Part shown: positions 24,928 to 33,962 of the stretch, piece by piece
Layout: each line of letters starts with the position of its first letter
Position numbering within the stretch: position 1 is the first letter of the stretch
From: CAXXOK01 sp963664595
GTDB lineage: Bacteria; Bacillota; Clostridia; Christensenellales; Aristaeellaceae
DNA length: 64,000 nt
Assembly: GCA_963664595.2 (NCBI GenBank)
Contig: CAXXOK010000002.1
Span: 248,001-312,000 of the forward strand
Reading direction: 5' to 3'
Notes under the pieces: model-generated
Told to the model about the DNA's origin: nothing
Seen by the model: only the letters and a program-made list of their open reading frames with translations
The model's database searches: none
Made by a program: the position numbers and the translations under genes

Positions 24928-25810
24928 TTACCGGAGTCTGATCAGGTGGATCTGCGCCGGAGCAAACAGCCGCATCGGGACATAGATGGTTCCCACGCCG
25001 TTTGAGATGAGGATGTTGGCACGGTTTTCGTTAATCCAGCCGGAGAGGTAACGGGAGGAGTTTTTCGGGCTGAACGCGGACAGCAGCGGCTTGCCCAGCA
25101 GGGTAATCTGGCCGCCGTGGGTGTGCCCGAACAGTCCCAGATCAAACCAGTGGTTTTTTTCCGTTTTTATCCACGGCCGTTACCACGTCGTTGAGCAGAT
25201 CGGGGTCGTTGGCCAGCAGAATGACAAAATCGTCCCCGGATACCTGCCTCGCTACGCCCTCCACATCGGGATCGCCCATCGCGGGATCATCCAGCCCCGC
25301 GATGTACAGGGTTGCCTTTCCCACCTTCACGCTGGTTACCTCATTCACCAGCGGCGTTACGCCCGCGTCCTTCATGGCGAGCTCCAGCCGCCGCAGATCA
25401 TCGTCGGATTCGCCGCGGTCGTAGCTGCCTACCACGCCGAACGCGCCCAGGCGCGCCTGAATGAGCGGCATCGCCTCAAAGAACGAGACGGCGCTTTCCA
25501 CATCCATGGCGTAATCACCGCCCAGCAGCACCAGATCCGGGCTCAGGCTGTTGACGGTTTTGATGATGTTGTTGGTCCTCTTCTGCGTATCCCAGGTGTT
25601 TTGATGTATATCGGTCAGATACACCACCTTCAGGTTGCGCAGGTTGGACGGCAGATTCTTCGTGCTGGTGGTATATTCCTTCACGTTGAGGTGAAACGCC
25701 TCAAAAAACGGATAGGCAAGCACCATAAGCAACGCGATTATCAGAACCACGCGCCCAAACTTCACTTTGCGGCGCTGTGGCTTGCGGTGCTGATATTGAT
25801 AGCGGGGCAA
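24928..25810 (-). CDS. Membrane metallophosphoesterase (YkuE-like), one frame break
   Basis: Calcineurin-like phosphoesterase with an N-terminal anchor (VVLIIALLMVLAYPFFEAF, residues 20-38) and catalytic motifs VVYLTDIHQN, LLGGDYAMD and, after the frame break, LFGHTHGGQITLLGKP; the usual GNHD is GSYD. It starts at TTG 25810 after AAGGAGGGGTTCGC. The frame breaks in a run of seven A (plus strand T 25154-25160); with six A the protein continues GKNHWFDLGLFGHTHGG and ends at the TAA 24928-24930, the normal C-terminus. The essential GHTHGG motif lies past the break. Miscounted homopolymer is the simplest reading. Confidence 0.8.
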
Positions 25811-25846
25811 GCGAACCCCTCCTTGTCGCTGTGGTTGATTCCGGGT

Positions 25847-27715
25847 TTATTTTCTATTGATCAGGCCGCCCAGCAGGCCGCGCGTCAGCTGATTGACAAC
25901 CGTGCGCGTGGCCGTGTTGATGGCGGTATTCTTGACGCGGCCCAGTATGCTGTCGTTGCGGCGGGCGCGCTCGGGCGCGCTCCTCGCGCAGTTCGTCCAT
26001 ATGCTGGCGGCGTTCGGCGGCTTCCGCGGCCTTGGCCAGCTTTTCCTGTTCCTTCTGGGCTTTTTCTGCGGCCTTCTTTTCTTCCTCGCTCATCACGGGC
26101 ACATACTGGCCGGTGGCGGGGTCCAGCGCCAGTGTCATTTCCCTGCGCACATACTGGCCGGTAGCCGCGTCCAGCACGAGCACGCTCTGCTGGGTGGTCT
26201 GCGGCTGGGCAACGGGCTGAATGGCCGGTACCTGCGCGGCAGGCTCAATCTGCGCCGTCATGGAGGGGATTTCCCTGGCGTGATAGGTTCCGGTTGCCGG
26301 ATCATACACCATAAAGGCGGGCGATTGCGCGGCCTGGGCCTGCGCGGCGGCGGGCACGGGCGCAGCCACAAACACGGGCGCGGTCTGCACCGGCGCGGGC
26401 GCGGGCGCGGCCTGCCGGCCCAGGTTGAGCGTAGCGGCCAGATATTCATAGGCGCTGTCGCGGTCCACCGGCGTATTGTATACCCCGGCAAACACGCTGG
26501 TATCGATAAACGTCTGCCGCAGCGAGGCATCAACCGCGCCCATATAGCTTTGCGGCGGCAAGATCAGCGCGCGGGTAACCACCGAGGGCGACCCCTTTTC
26601 ATCCAGAAAGGAAAGCAGCGCTTCGCCCGTGCCCAGCTTGGTAATCGCGTCCTCGGTATCAAAGGCGGGGTTGGTGCGGAAGGTTTCCGCCGCCACCTTG
26701 ACGCCCTTCAAATCCAGCGGCGTAAACGCGCGCATGGCGTGCTGCACGCGGTTGCCCAGCTGGCCCAGCACGTTCATGGGCACATCCACGGGGTTATGCG
26801 TAACAAAGAACACACCCACGCCCTTGGAGCGGATCAGGCGGACGATCTGCTCGATCTTGTCCATGAGCATCTTGGGGCAGTTGTTGAACAGGAGGTGCGC
26901 CTCGTCAAAGAAGAACACCACGCGGGGCTTGTCCGTATCGCCCTGCTCAGGCAGGGTTTCGTAAAGCTCGGACAGCATCCACAGCAGGAAGGTGGAATAC
27001 ATCAGCGGATTGCGGAACAGCTTGTCGCACGCCAGGATGTTGATCACGCCGCGGCCCTCGTCATCCTGACGCAGCCAATCGGTAATCTCCAGCGCGGGCT
27101 CGCCGAAAAACTGGTCGCCGCCCTGATCCTCCAGCACGGCCACGGCACGCTGAATGGCCCCAATGGTTGGCTTGGCGATATTGCCGTAGTTGAGCGTATA
27201 GCGGTCGGCGTTCTCACCCGCGTATACGAGCATGGCCTTCAGGTCCTTCATATCCAGCAGCAGCATACCTTCGTCATCCGCAATGCGGAAGAGGATGCTC
27301 AGCACGCCCGCCTGTGTTTCGTTGAGGCTGAGCATGCGCGATAAAAGCAGCGGACCCATCTCACTTACCGTGGTGCGAACGGGATAGCCCTGCTCGCCGT
27401 ATACATCCCAAAATTCCGTGGGAAACGCGGTAAAGGCAGAAGCTGGTCCACGCCGGTTGCGATCAGGCGTGCAGGCGATGGCATCGGTGTTCTCGCCCAT
27501 GGGCGCACCATGCCGGTGAGGTCGCCCTTGATATCGCTGATAAATACGGGCACGCCCATCGCGGAAAAGCCCTCCGCCATTACCTTGAGGGTGACGGTCT
27601 TGCCGGTTCCTGTCGCGCCTGCGATCAGGCCGTGCCGGTTCGCCATTTTCGGTTCCAGGCATACGGGCCGCCCCTCCGCCGTTCCAATCCATAAGTTTGC
27701 CGTCCAGCGATCATT
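25847..27715 (-). CDS. HerA-like ATPase (DUF853), several frame breaks
   Basis: Helicase HerA-like ATPase of unknown role. RBS GGGAGGACAAATAAA precedes ATG 27715. Walker A (GLIAGATGTGKTVTLKVMAE) and DIKGDL lie in one frame, the body from FTAFPTEFWDVYGE onward in another, with Walker B VVFFFDEAHLLF and FVTHNPVDVP. The C-terminal third is low-complexity (Ala/Pro/Gln) with repeated DPATGxYHxRE-type units, then a coiled, charged tail. The expected end RNDSILGRVKNTAIN...LLGGLINRK is in a third frame, stopping at 25847. Breaks lie near 25975 and at several points from 27420 to 27690. Confidence 0.8.
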
Positions 27716-27750
27716 TTATTTGTCCTCCCTGTTATCGTGTGCCCTTCTGA

Positions 27751-28030
27751 TCAGGCTTTATTCAATGTCAATTTGATATGATAATTGTCCTGCGCCGCCG
27801 CCCGGAACACCTCTACCAGGCGCGGGATATAATTCTGGTGTCCGGTAATGGGTCTGTCGGTATACACGAGCGTCATCTGCATCAGGCTTGGGTGTGATGC
27901 TTGCCAGCTCATCGTACAGCGCGTCCAGATTCGCCCCGTAGTAAAACGGAAAGCCAAGCTGTTCCTTGAGATAGCTGTGCAGCGAAATCTTTTCTTCAAA
28001 CTGAGTGATATTCAATGTGATCTCTGCCAT
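27751..28030 (-). CDS. Barstar-like protein, one frame break
   Basis: Small protein of about 92 residues, barstar (ribonuclease inhibitor) family: LHSYLKEQLGFPFYYGANLDALYDEL in the first frame is the family core, and after a single break near 27890 the other frame supplies TLVYTDRPITG, VEVFRAAAQDNYHIKLTLNKA and the stop at 27751. No barnase-type RNase is encoded next to it, so it may protect against external RNase toxins or regulate a distant partner. TAGGAGGTCAGTCAAACA precedes the ATG at 28030. Confidence 0.75.
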
Positions 28031-28172
28031 TGTTTGACTGACCTCCTAGTATTGACCTGTGGTAACTGTATGTGGTCCCTTTTCATAGCCGATCGCCTTC
28101 ATCTTTTCGCAGGATATCTCGAGCGTTAAGCGGCTAGGGAACAGGCCCGGCGTTTTGTATTTCCGCTGCCTG

Positions 28173-29255
28173 TCAGACCTTTTCAATCCGGAAGGATGCC
28201 GCCCGATGGCAAGCGGTTCATGATCGCAAGGCCGATACCCGCGGTATCGATCGCTTCGCAGAGGATCACGTCCACACCGCGTCCTCGTCCATGCTGCCGC
28301 AGCGGCCGCAAACAGCGCGTGCGCGATGGTTTCCGGTTCCCGTTCAGGCTGCCAAGCACCATAGGTGTCGAAAGCCCGCGTAGTGCGTCTGCCGTTCTTC
28401 AGTAACCAGCAGGCACAGCGGTTCTCGCCCCTGCGCTTGCCGCCTCCCGGTACAGCCGCTTGCATTCGGCCTCCACGCGTTTGCGGCTCGCCGCCCTGCA
28501 TCAGCGTCAGCCTGCCCCTGCGGCGCGTAATGCCGGTGCGCGCATGCCGGGGCTGACGGGCGTTTCGCTGTGTTTCAACGGGGCGCATGGCGGTTTCGGA
28601 CACCCGCACGTCGGGCAGCGCTGTTTGCGAGCATTTCCGCCGTTACGTAGCCCGGCCGCACGATGGTGGGAATTTCCCCCGATACGATCCAGCACCGTGC
28701 TTTCCAGCCCCACCTTGACAGGGGTCCGCCGTCTAGAATCATCGGGCATTTGATCCGCCGTTTAAGTCCTCCAGCACATGCTGTGCGGTAGTCGGACTGG
28801 GTCTGCCGCTGCGGTTTGCGCTGGGCGCGGCGATCAGGGCACACCGCATGCATTCAGCAAGCTTGCAGCGCCACAGGATGATCCGGCATGCGCACGGCGA
28901 CGCTGGCAAGCCCCGCGTTGGTCACGGCGGGGATCACGATTGGCTTCTTTCCTGAGAAGCAGCGTGAGCGGTCCCGGCCAGAACGCGTTCCATCAGGCAT
29001 CCGCGCCTGCGGGGTGACTTCGCACAGCGCTTCTGCCGCCTTCGCCGACTTGCTACATGCACGATCAGCGGGTTGTCCGCCGGGCGGCCTTTGACAGTGA
29101 AGATTTTCCTGCGCACGGCCTGCTCATCCAGCGCGTTCGCGCCGAGCCCGTACACCGTTTCGGTGGGAAAGGCCACGACTTCGCCGTTTTGGATCAGCCT
29201 GCGCCGCTGCAAGCGACAGCGTCGTCCGTACGGCAACGCTGATGTCGGTATGCAT
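28173..29255 (-). CDS. sua5: L-threonylcarbamoyladenylate synthase (Sua5/YwlC), multiple frame breaks
   Basis: Makes threonylcarbamoyl-AMP for the t6A37 modification of ANN-decoding tRNAs. The YrdC-domain start is clear: IQNGEVVAFPTETVYGLGANALDEQAV, then IFTVKGRPADNPLIVHVA. Fragments of the downstream part (GLASVAVRMPDHP-like, STVLDRIGG-like, and near the end EAIDTAGIGLAIMNRL) occur in alternating frames, and A-A-S-F-R-I-E-K-V with a stop at 28173-28175 closes it. The ATG at 29255 lies 3 bases after the prfA stop, tightly coupled. At least six frame changes in 1.1 kb. Confidence 0.78.
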
Positions 29256-29258
29256 CGG

Positions 29259-30355
29259 TTTACGCCCCGATTTCCTTGAGCTTCTCGGCCTGATCCTGCA
29301 AGCGTCAGCGAATCGATGATCTCGTCAATATCGCCGTCCATGACGGCGTCGATGTTGAAGTTCTTGCGCGCATAGCGTCCGCGGCGCTCAAACGGTGGTC
29401 GGTCACGCGGCCCTGCGGGATAATTGTAGGTGCGTACGCGCTCGGAGCGGTCGCCCGGTGCCCCACCTGCCCGCGGCGGTGCGCGGCGTAGGCGGCGTCC
29501 TTCTCGTCGCGCATCTTCTGGTAGAGGCGGGTTTTTAAGCACCATCATGGCCTTGGCGCGGTTCTTGATCTGGCTTTTCTCATCCTGACAGGTGACCACA
29601 AGGCCGGTCGGGCATATGGGTGATGCGCACGGCGCTGTCGGTTGTGTTGACGCACTGGCCCGCCGTGGCCGGAGGAGCGGTACACGTCGATGCGCAGGTC
29701 CTGCTCGCTGATGTTGATTTCCACATCCTCGGCCTCGGGCAGCACGGCCACGGTGCAGGTGGAGGTGTGGATGCGGCCGGAACTTTCGGTGCTGGGCACG
29801 CGCTGCACGCGGTGCACGCCGCTTTCAAACTTCAGACGGCTGAACGCGCCCGGTGCCCCTTGATATTGAATACCGCTTCCTTCACGCCGCCAAGCTCCGT
29901 CATGTTATAGCTGACAGGCTCCAGCTGCAGACGGTGCCGCTCGGCATAGCGCCCGTACATGCGCAGCAGCAGCGCGCCAAACAGCGCGGCCTCATCCCCG
30001 CCCGCGCCTTGGACGGATTTCCATGACCACATTGCGGTCGTCGTCCGGATCGCGGGGGATGAGCAGACATCCGCAGCTCGTTTCTCCTGCCGCTTCCCGC
30101 TGCTGCTGTCAACCGCTTGAGCTCTTCGCCCGGCCAATGTCGGCCATATCGGGGATCGACAGCATTTCCCGTGCCTCGCTGATCTGGGTCAGCGTATCGC
30201 AGTAGGCGTTATAAGCCTCCACGGCCGGGGCGAGCGTGGCCAGCTCCTTGAGCATCTTCTGGTATTTCTCCGTATCGGCGATGATCTCCGGCTGCGAAAC
30301 GGCTTCGTTGAGCTCCTGCTGCCGCGCGGATCATCCAATCAAATTTCTCAAACAT
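29259..30355 (-). CDS. prfA: Peptide chain release factor 1, multiple frame breaks
   Basis: Recognises UAA/UAG and releases the peptide. Reassembled from several frames: MFEKFDWMI start (ATG 30355 after AAAGGAGCCACCCT), EIRPGAGGDEAALFGALLLRMYG, SGVHRVQRVPSTESSGRIHTS, the catalytic GHGGQ.VNTTDSAVRITH, SERVRTYNYPQGRVTDHR, and the end DEIIDSLTLA..AEKLKEIGA with TAA at 29259-29261. Length about 360 codons is normal. The breaks are single-base and scattered. RF1 is essential, so the real gene is surely intact; errors in this sequence are the likely explanation. Operon with prmC, which methylates its GGQ Gln. Confidence 0.88.
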
Positions 30356-30406
30356 AGGGTGGCTCCTTTATTCGCTTCAGGGGTTTGTCCGCATCCCGGT
30401 CTGCCG

Positions 30407-31246
30407 CTACGGCACGCGCAGCGCGGCCTCCAGCACGCGCAGCCGCCCGAAAAGATCGCGGTGGATGCTGATATCCTGATAATGGCACGCGGCGGTAAAG
30501 ATCGCGGCTACATCCTCCGCCTGCCCGTCGCCGAACTCCAGGAATATTTTCCCGTTGCGGTTGAGGTATTCCCACGCCTCGTCGGCCAGCCTGCGGTAAA
30601 AATGCAGGCCGTCCGCTCCGCCGTCCAGCGCCAGGCGCGGCTCCCGCAGCACCTCGGGCTGCAGGGTATCCAGCTCCGATGTTTTGATATAGGGCGGGTT
30701 GGAGACGATAAAATCAAAGGTATGGCCTTTCAAAGGGGACAGCAGATCACCCTGGCACAGCTCAAGCTCCACACAGTTATGCCGGGCGTTTTCCTGCGCC
30801 AGCCGGATTGCCTCCGGGGAAAGCTCCGTGGCCCACACCTCGGCGTCCGGGCGGTTGCGTTTCAGGGTAACGGCAATCGCGCCGCTGCCCGTGCAGAGAT
30901 CGGCCACACAGGGTTTGGGGTACTTCTCCATGCTGATGAGCGCCAGCTCGCACAGGATCTCCGTCTCCGGGCGGGGGATGAGCACCCGTTCGTCTACCAG
31001 AATATCATATCCGTAGAACACCTGGGCACCCAGAATATACTGCAGTGGCTGCCTGGCGGCCCGCAGCTTGAGGATGTCGCGGTAGCGCCGCTCCTGCTCC
31101 GGGGTCATCTCCTGCGCGGCGTGGATCAGGAGCAGCAGCCGCTTCATCTGCATAATGTCGCAGAGCAGAAGCTCGGCGTCAATCCGTGGATCCGGCACAG
31201 CAGCCAACGCCGCGGCGCCAAATTGTATGGCTTCCTGTACGGTCAT
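30407..31246 (-). CDS. prmC: Release factor glutamine methyltransferase
   Basis: SAM-dependent N5-methyltransferase of the GGQ glutamine in release factors (279 residues). The N-terminal helical RF-binding domain (about 1-75) is followed by a Rossmann methyltransferase core with VADLCTGSGAIAV (SAM loop) and catalytic FIVSNPPYI near residue 180. The VLIPRPETEILCE linker is typical of PrmC. Intact frame. The start at 31246 overlaps the yqhQ stop by 4 bases, and prfA follows 51 bases after its stop, so modifier and substrate are co-expressed. Confidence 0.95.
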   Translation of the reverse strand: MTVQEAIQFGAAALAAVPDPRIDAELLLCDIMQMKRLLLLIHAAQEMTPEQERRYRDILKLRAARQPLQYILGAQVFYGYDILVDERVLIPRPETEILCELALISMEKYPKPCVADLCTGSGAIAVTLKRNRPDAEVWATELSPEAIRLAQENARHNCVELELCQGDLLSPLKGHTFDFIVSNPPYIKTSELDTLQPEVLREPRLALDGGADGLHFYRRLADEAWEYLNRNGKIFLEFGDGQAEDVAAIFTAACHYQDISIHRDLFGRLRVLEAALRVP

Positions 31247-32322
31247 ATTGCGTTGATTTCAGCCTCGGGCTGGCTGGCCGCGGCGGACGTGGTATCCGTT
31301 TCCTCAGGGATATAGTCCGGATCGCTTTCCCGGTAGCTGTGGAGGATGGCCCAGCCCTCCGGCGTGTGGTCGGCATGCTTGGGCATGCCGTGCAGCGCCA
31401 CGTTCATCGATACGATGGCAACCTCCACCATGTCGTCGTCCGGCTTTTGGGTGGTCAGCCGCTGCAATTGCAGGCCCGGCCAGCGCAGCGCGCGTGCCAG
31501 CAGGCTGTTGGTATGGGCCAGCAGCTTGAGCACCTCGTAGCTGACGCCCGCCACCACCGGCAGCAGGGCCAAACGGCTGAGCAGACGGTAGATATATACG
31601 TTGCCCTGATACCCCACCACCGTAAACAGGATGATGGAAATCACAAACACCAGCAGCAGAAAGCTGGTGCCGCAGCGGGGATGCAGGGTGGAATAGGCCT
31701 GTGCGTTTTCCGGGGTCAGCGGCTTGCCCACCTCGTGGCAGTACACGGTTTTATGCTCCGAGCCGTGGTATTGGAAGGTACGGCGCACATCCGGCACCAG
31801 CATGCAGAACAGGATATAGCCGATCAGGATCAAAATGCGCAGGATGCCCGACAGCAGGTTGACCAGCCAGTTGAGGCTGCCGTCCGCCCATACGCCCTTC
31901 AGGAACCGGGCAAAGCCCTCCGGAATGGCAAAAAACAGCAAAATGGACAGCGCGATGGCCAGGACAACCGCCGTGCCCATCACAATTTTATCGATGCCCT
32001 TGCCGAGCTTTTTGGAAAGCCACACCTCAAACTTGGTGGGTTCCTCGTCCAGCACGCCGAGCATATCGGTGCTCTTTTGCAGGGTGTTCATCCCCAGGGC
32101 GAGCATGGAGCCCATGTTGATCACCCCGCGTACAAACGGCCAGCCCATCCACTTGTGCTTTTTGGCGGGGGCTACGTACTCCTGCCGAGCTACCACGATG
32201 GTGTGATCCGGTCTGCGCACGGCCACGGCGATCGCATCCGGCGCTTTCATCATCACGCCCTCCAGCACGGCCTGGCCGCCGATATCGACAACCTTGCATT
32301 GGGATTGTTTTTTGTCCTTCAT
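31243..32322 (-). CDS. yqhQ: YqhQ-like DUF1385 membrane protein
   Basis: Uncharacterised membrane protein of 359 residues, DUF1385. Family landmarks are DIGGQAVLEGVMMKAPDAIAVAVR at the N-terminus, FQYHGSEHKTVYCHE and LHPRCGTSFLL in the middle, and four or five membrane helices. It commonly heads the prmC-prfA operon in Clostridia, as here, though a link to translation termination is unproven. RBS GAAAGGAACTGAACC precedes ATG 32322. An R1 repeat lies upstream, between this start and the gpsA stop. Confidence 0.92.
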   Translation of the reverse strand: MKDKKQSQCKVVDIGGQAVLEGVMMKAPDAIAVAVRRPDHTIVVARQEYVAPAKKHKWMGWPFVRGVINMGSMLALGMNTLQKSTDMLGVLDEEPTKFEVWLSKKLGKGIDKIVMGTAVVLAIALSILLFFAIPEGFARFLKGVWADGSLNWLVNLLSGILRILILIGYILFCMLVPDVRRTFQYHGSEHKTVYCHEVGKPLTPENAQAYSTLHPRCGTSFLLLVFVISIILFTVVGYQGNVYIYRLLSRLALLPVVAGVSYEVLKLLAHTNSLLARALRWPGLQLQRLTTQKPDDDMVEVAIVSMNVALHGMPKHADHTPEGWAILHSYRESDPDYIPEETDTTSAAASQPEAEINAI

Positions 32323-32402
32323 GGTTCAGTTCCTTTCGGGTGTTATACAGTTTCGTTTTATCATTATCGCCAGTTGATACAGACTTAGTTTACTATTCCC
32401 TA

Positions 32403-32563
32403 GGCAAATGATGATTAAAGCGCTTGTGCGATGGCGAATCGGATTTTTTTCAGATTGGGTTTGTGAAACCCGTAGTAGTAGCAGCGCTACGTCAAGGGTT
32501 TCACAGGCCCAAGCTGGCGGAAATCAGATCGCCAGCGTGCAAGGGGTTTGATCATCATTTGCC
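32403..32563. repeat. R1 palindromic repeat, full copy (R1c)
   Basis: About 161 bases. Ends form an excellent inverted repeat: GGCAAATGATGAT at the left and ATCATCATTTGCC at the right. Internally GGGTTTGTGAAACCC and GGGTTTCACAGGCCC are also inverted around a GTAGTAGTAGCAGCGCTAC apex. It ends 5 bases before the gpsA stop codon on the minus strand. Confidence 0.85.
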
Positions 32564-32567
32564 TCGC

Positions 32568-33522
32568 TTAGAACTCCATTTTCAGGCTGCGGCGGAACAG
32601 GCTGCTCAGTGCCTGGTCAATGTTCGCGCCCTCGTACAGCACGCTGTACACCGCATGGCTGATGGGCAGCTCCACGCCCGTCTGCGCTTCCAGCGCCACC
32701 AGCGCCTTGGCGGTAAACGCGCCTTCGGCCAGCTCGGCATACGCTTCCCCGGTGATCAGGCACTCGCCCGTAGCGGCGGTTGTGGCTGTAGGGGGAAAAC
32801 ACCGTAGCCTCATAATCGCCCAGATGGCACAGGCCGTAGGCGCTCAGCTCGTTGCCGCCCATCGCCTGGATGAGGCGGGCTACCTCGCGCGTGCCGCGGC
32901 TCATCAGCGCGCCCTTGAGGGTGGACAGGTGCATGCCGTCCAAAATGCCTGCGGCAATGCCGACCACGTTTTTGGCCGCCGCGCCGATCTCCGAGCCGAT
33001 CAGATCCTGCCCGTAGTAAAAGCGGATCAGCTCGCCGGAGAGCGCCTCCACCAGCATGGCCTTGAGGGATTCGTTATCGCTGTCGATCACCATGCAGTTG
33101 GGCACGCCGCGCACAAACTCCTGCACATGGCCCGGCCCCAACCACACCGCAACGGGCTGATCCGCCCCCAGCACCTCGCCAACCACCTGCGTAAGCCGAA
33201 GCCCCGTGCCGATCTCCAGCCCCTTCATGCACAGCGCAATCGGTTTGCCGCGCAGGATTTCGGCATGCTCCGTAAGCATGCCGCGCAAAGACTGCGAGGA
33301 TACGGAAACCAAATAGACGTCCGCATCCCGGTCAAGTTTTGAAATCAGCTCCACCTTGGCGGGCAGGGTAAGAAGCCCGTTGCCGCGGGTGCTTTGCAGC
33401 GCATGGAACCGGGGAGAGCCCTCCCGCCCAAACAGGCGGACGGTATGCGAAAGCCGCTCGGCATACCACGCAAGGAAAGAACCCCAGCGGCCGCTGCCGA
33501 TCACTGTGATGCGCACCTGCAT
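32568..33522 (-). CDS. gpsA: Glycerol-3-phosphate dehydrogenase (NAD(P)+), one frame break
   Basis: Makes sn-glycerol-3-phosphate for phospholipid synthesis. Nucleotide-binding loop VIGSGRWGSFLAWYAE at the N-terminus, then VWLGPGHVQEF, the catalytic-Lys segment GAAAKNVVGIAAGILDGM and GDYEATVFSPYSHNRRYG. A single extra base near 32770 switches frame; the other frame continues ECLITGEAYAELAEGAF and closes with SSLFRRSLKMEF at 32568. Total about 318 residues, normal. ATG 33522. Several canonical positions differ from textbook GpsA (GSGRWG for GAGSWG), so it is a divergent member. Confidence 0.85.
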
Positions 33523-33962
33523 CCCTCCCCACAGATATCATACCACGGAAAGGCTTTTTTCGAAACATCCACGGCGGATGTTTTTGCCCTTTGGAACGGG
33601 TTTCCGGCCCGGTGAGAAGGCTGCACATCTGTGTACGGGGGAATCTGTTCATCGGCTGGCCCGTGCAGGGCAATGAGAAGGGTTTTTGCCGCAATAGCAT
33701 AGTGCACTATGCTTCAACTGCCCGATGATCCGGCGGGTACGGAAAGGAAACCCGCTGCCGATTTACGACAGCGGGACAGATCGCAGACAAACCTTGTTTA
33801 GCAGCGGGAGGTAGTTATCCTTGAAGCAGAAGGGTACACGCCCCGTTTCTGTTCCGGCTCCCGGATGGCCGTGAAAGGACTGCTGATACAGGCTTGCCGC
33901 GCGGCCCCGCACCCGATGTTTTTCATGCCGCAACGGAGTTAATGCGGCGGCGCCGAACTTCC
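33523..33962. other. Intergenic region with palindrome
   Basis: This 440-base gap between gpsA and the acetylesterase has no plausible gene. It holds a perfect 18-base palindrome AGCATAGTGCACTATGCT at 33696-33713, operator-like and about 175 bases upstream of gpsA, and a hairpin at 33751-33775. No tRNA or other RNA gene was recognised. Confidence 0.5.
33751..33775 (-). terminator. Possible terminator after the acetylesterase
   Basis: CCCGCTG at 33751-33757 pairs with CAGCGGG at 33769-33775. On the minus strand the stem is followed by TTTCCTTTCC, a weak T-rich tail, about 190 bases after the acetylesterase stop. Confidence 0.4.

Noticed and set aside
25142..25810. Programmed ribosomal frameshift in the phosphoesterase
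   Set aside because: Only a bare A7 run is seen with no convincing stimulatory structure, and similar breaks occur in many other genes here, favouring sequence error.
29259..30355. prfA as a true pseudogene
   Set aside because: RF1 is essential, the operon context is intact and the breaks are single-base and clustered with those in neighbouring genes.
33523..33962. tRNA or small RNA gene in the gpsA-acetylesterase gap
   Set aside because: No cloverleaf, anticodon arm or T-loop motif found; only a palindrome and a hairpin.
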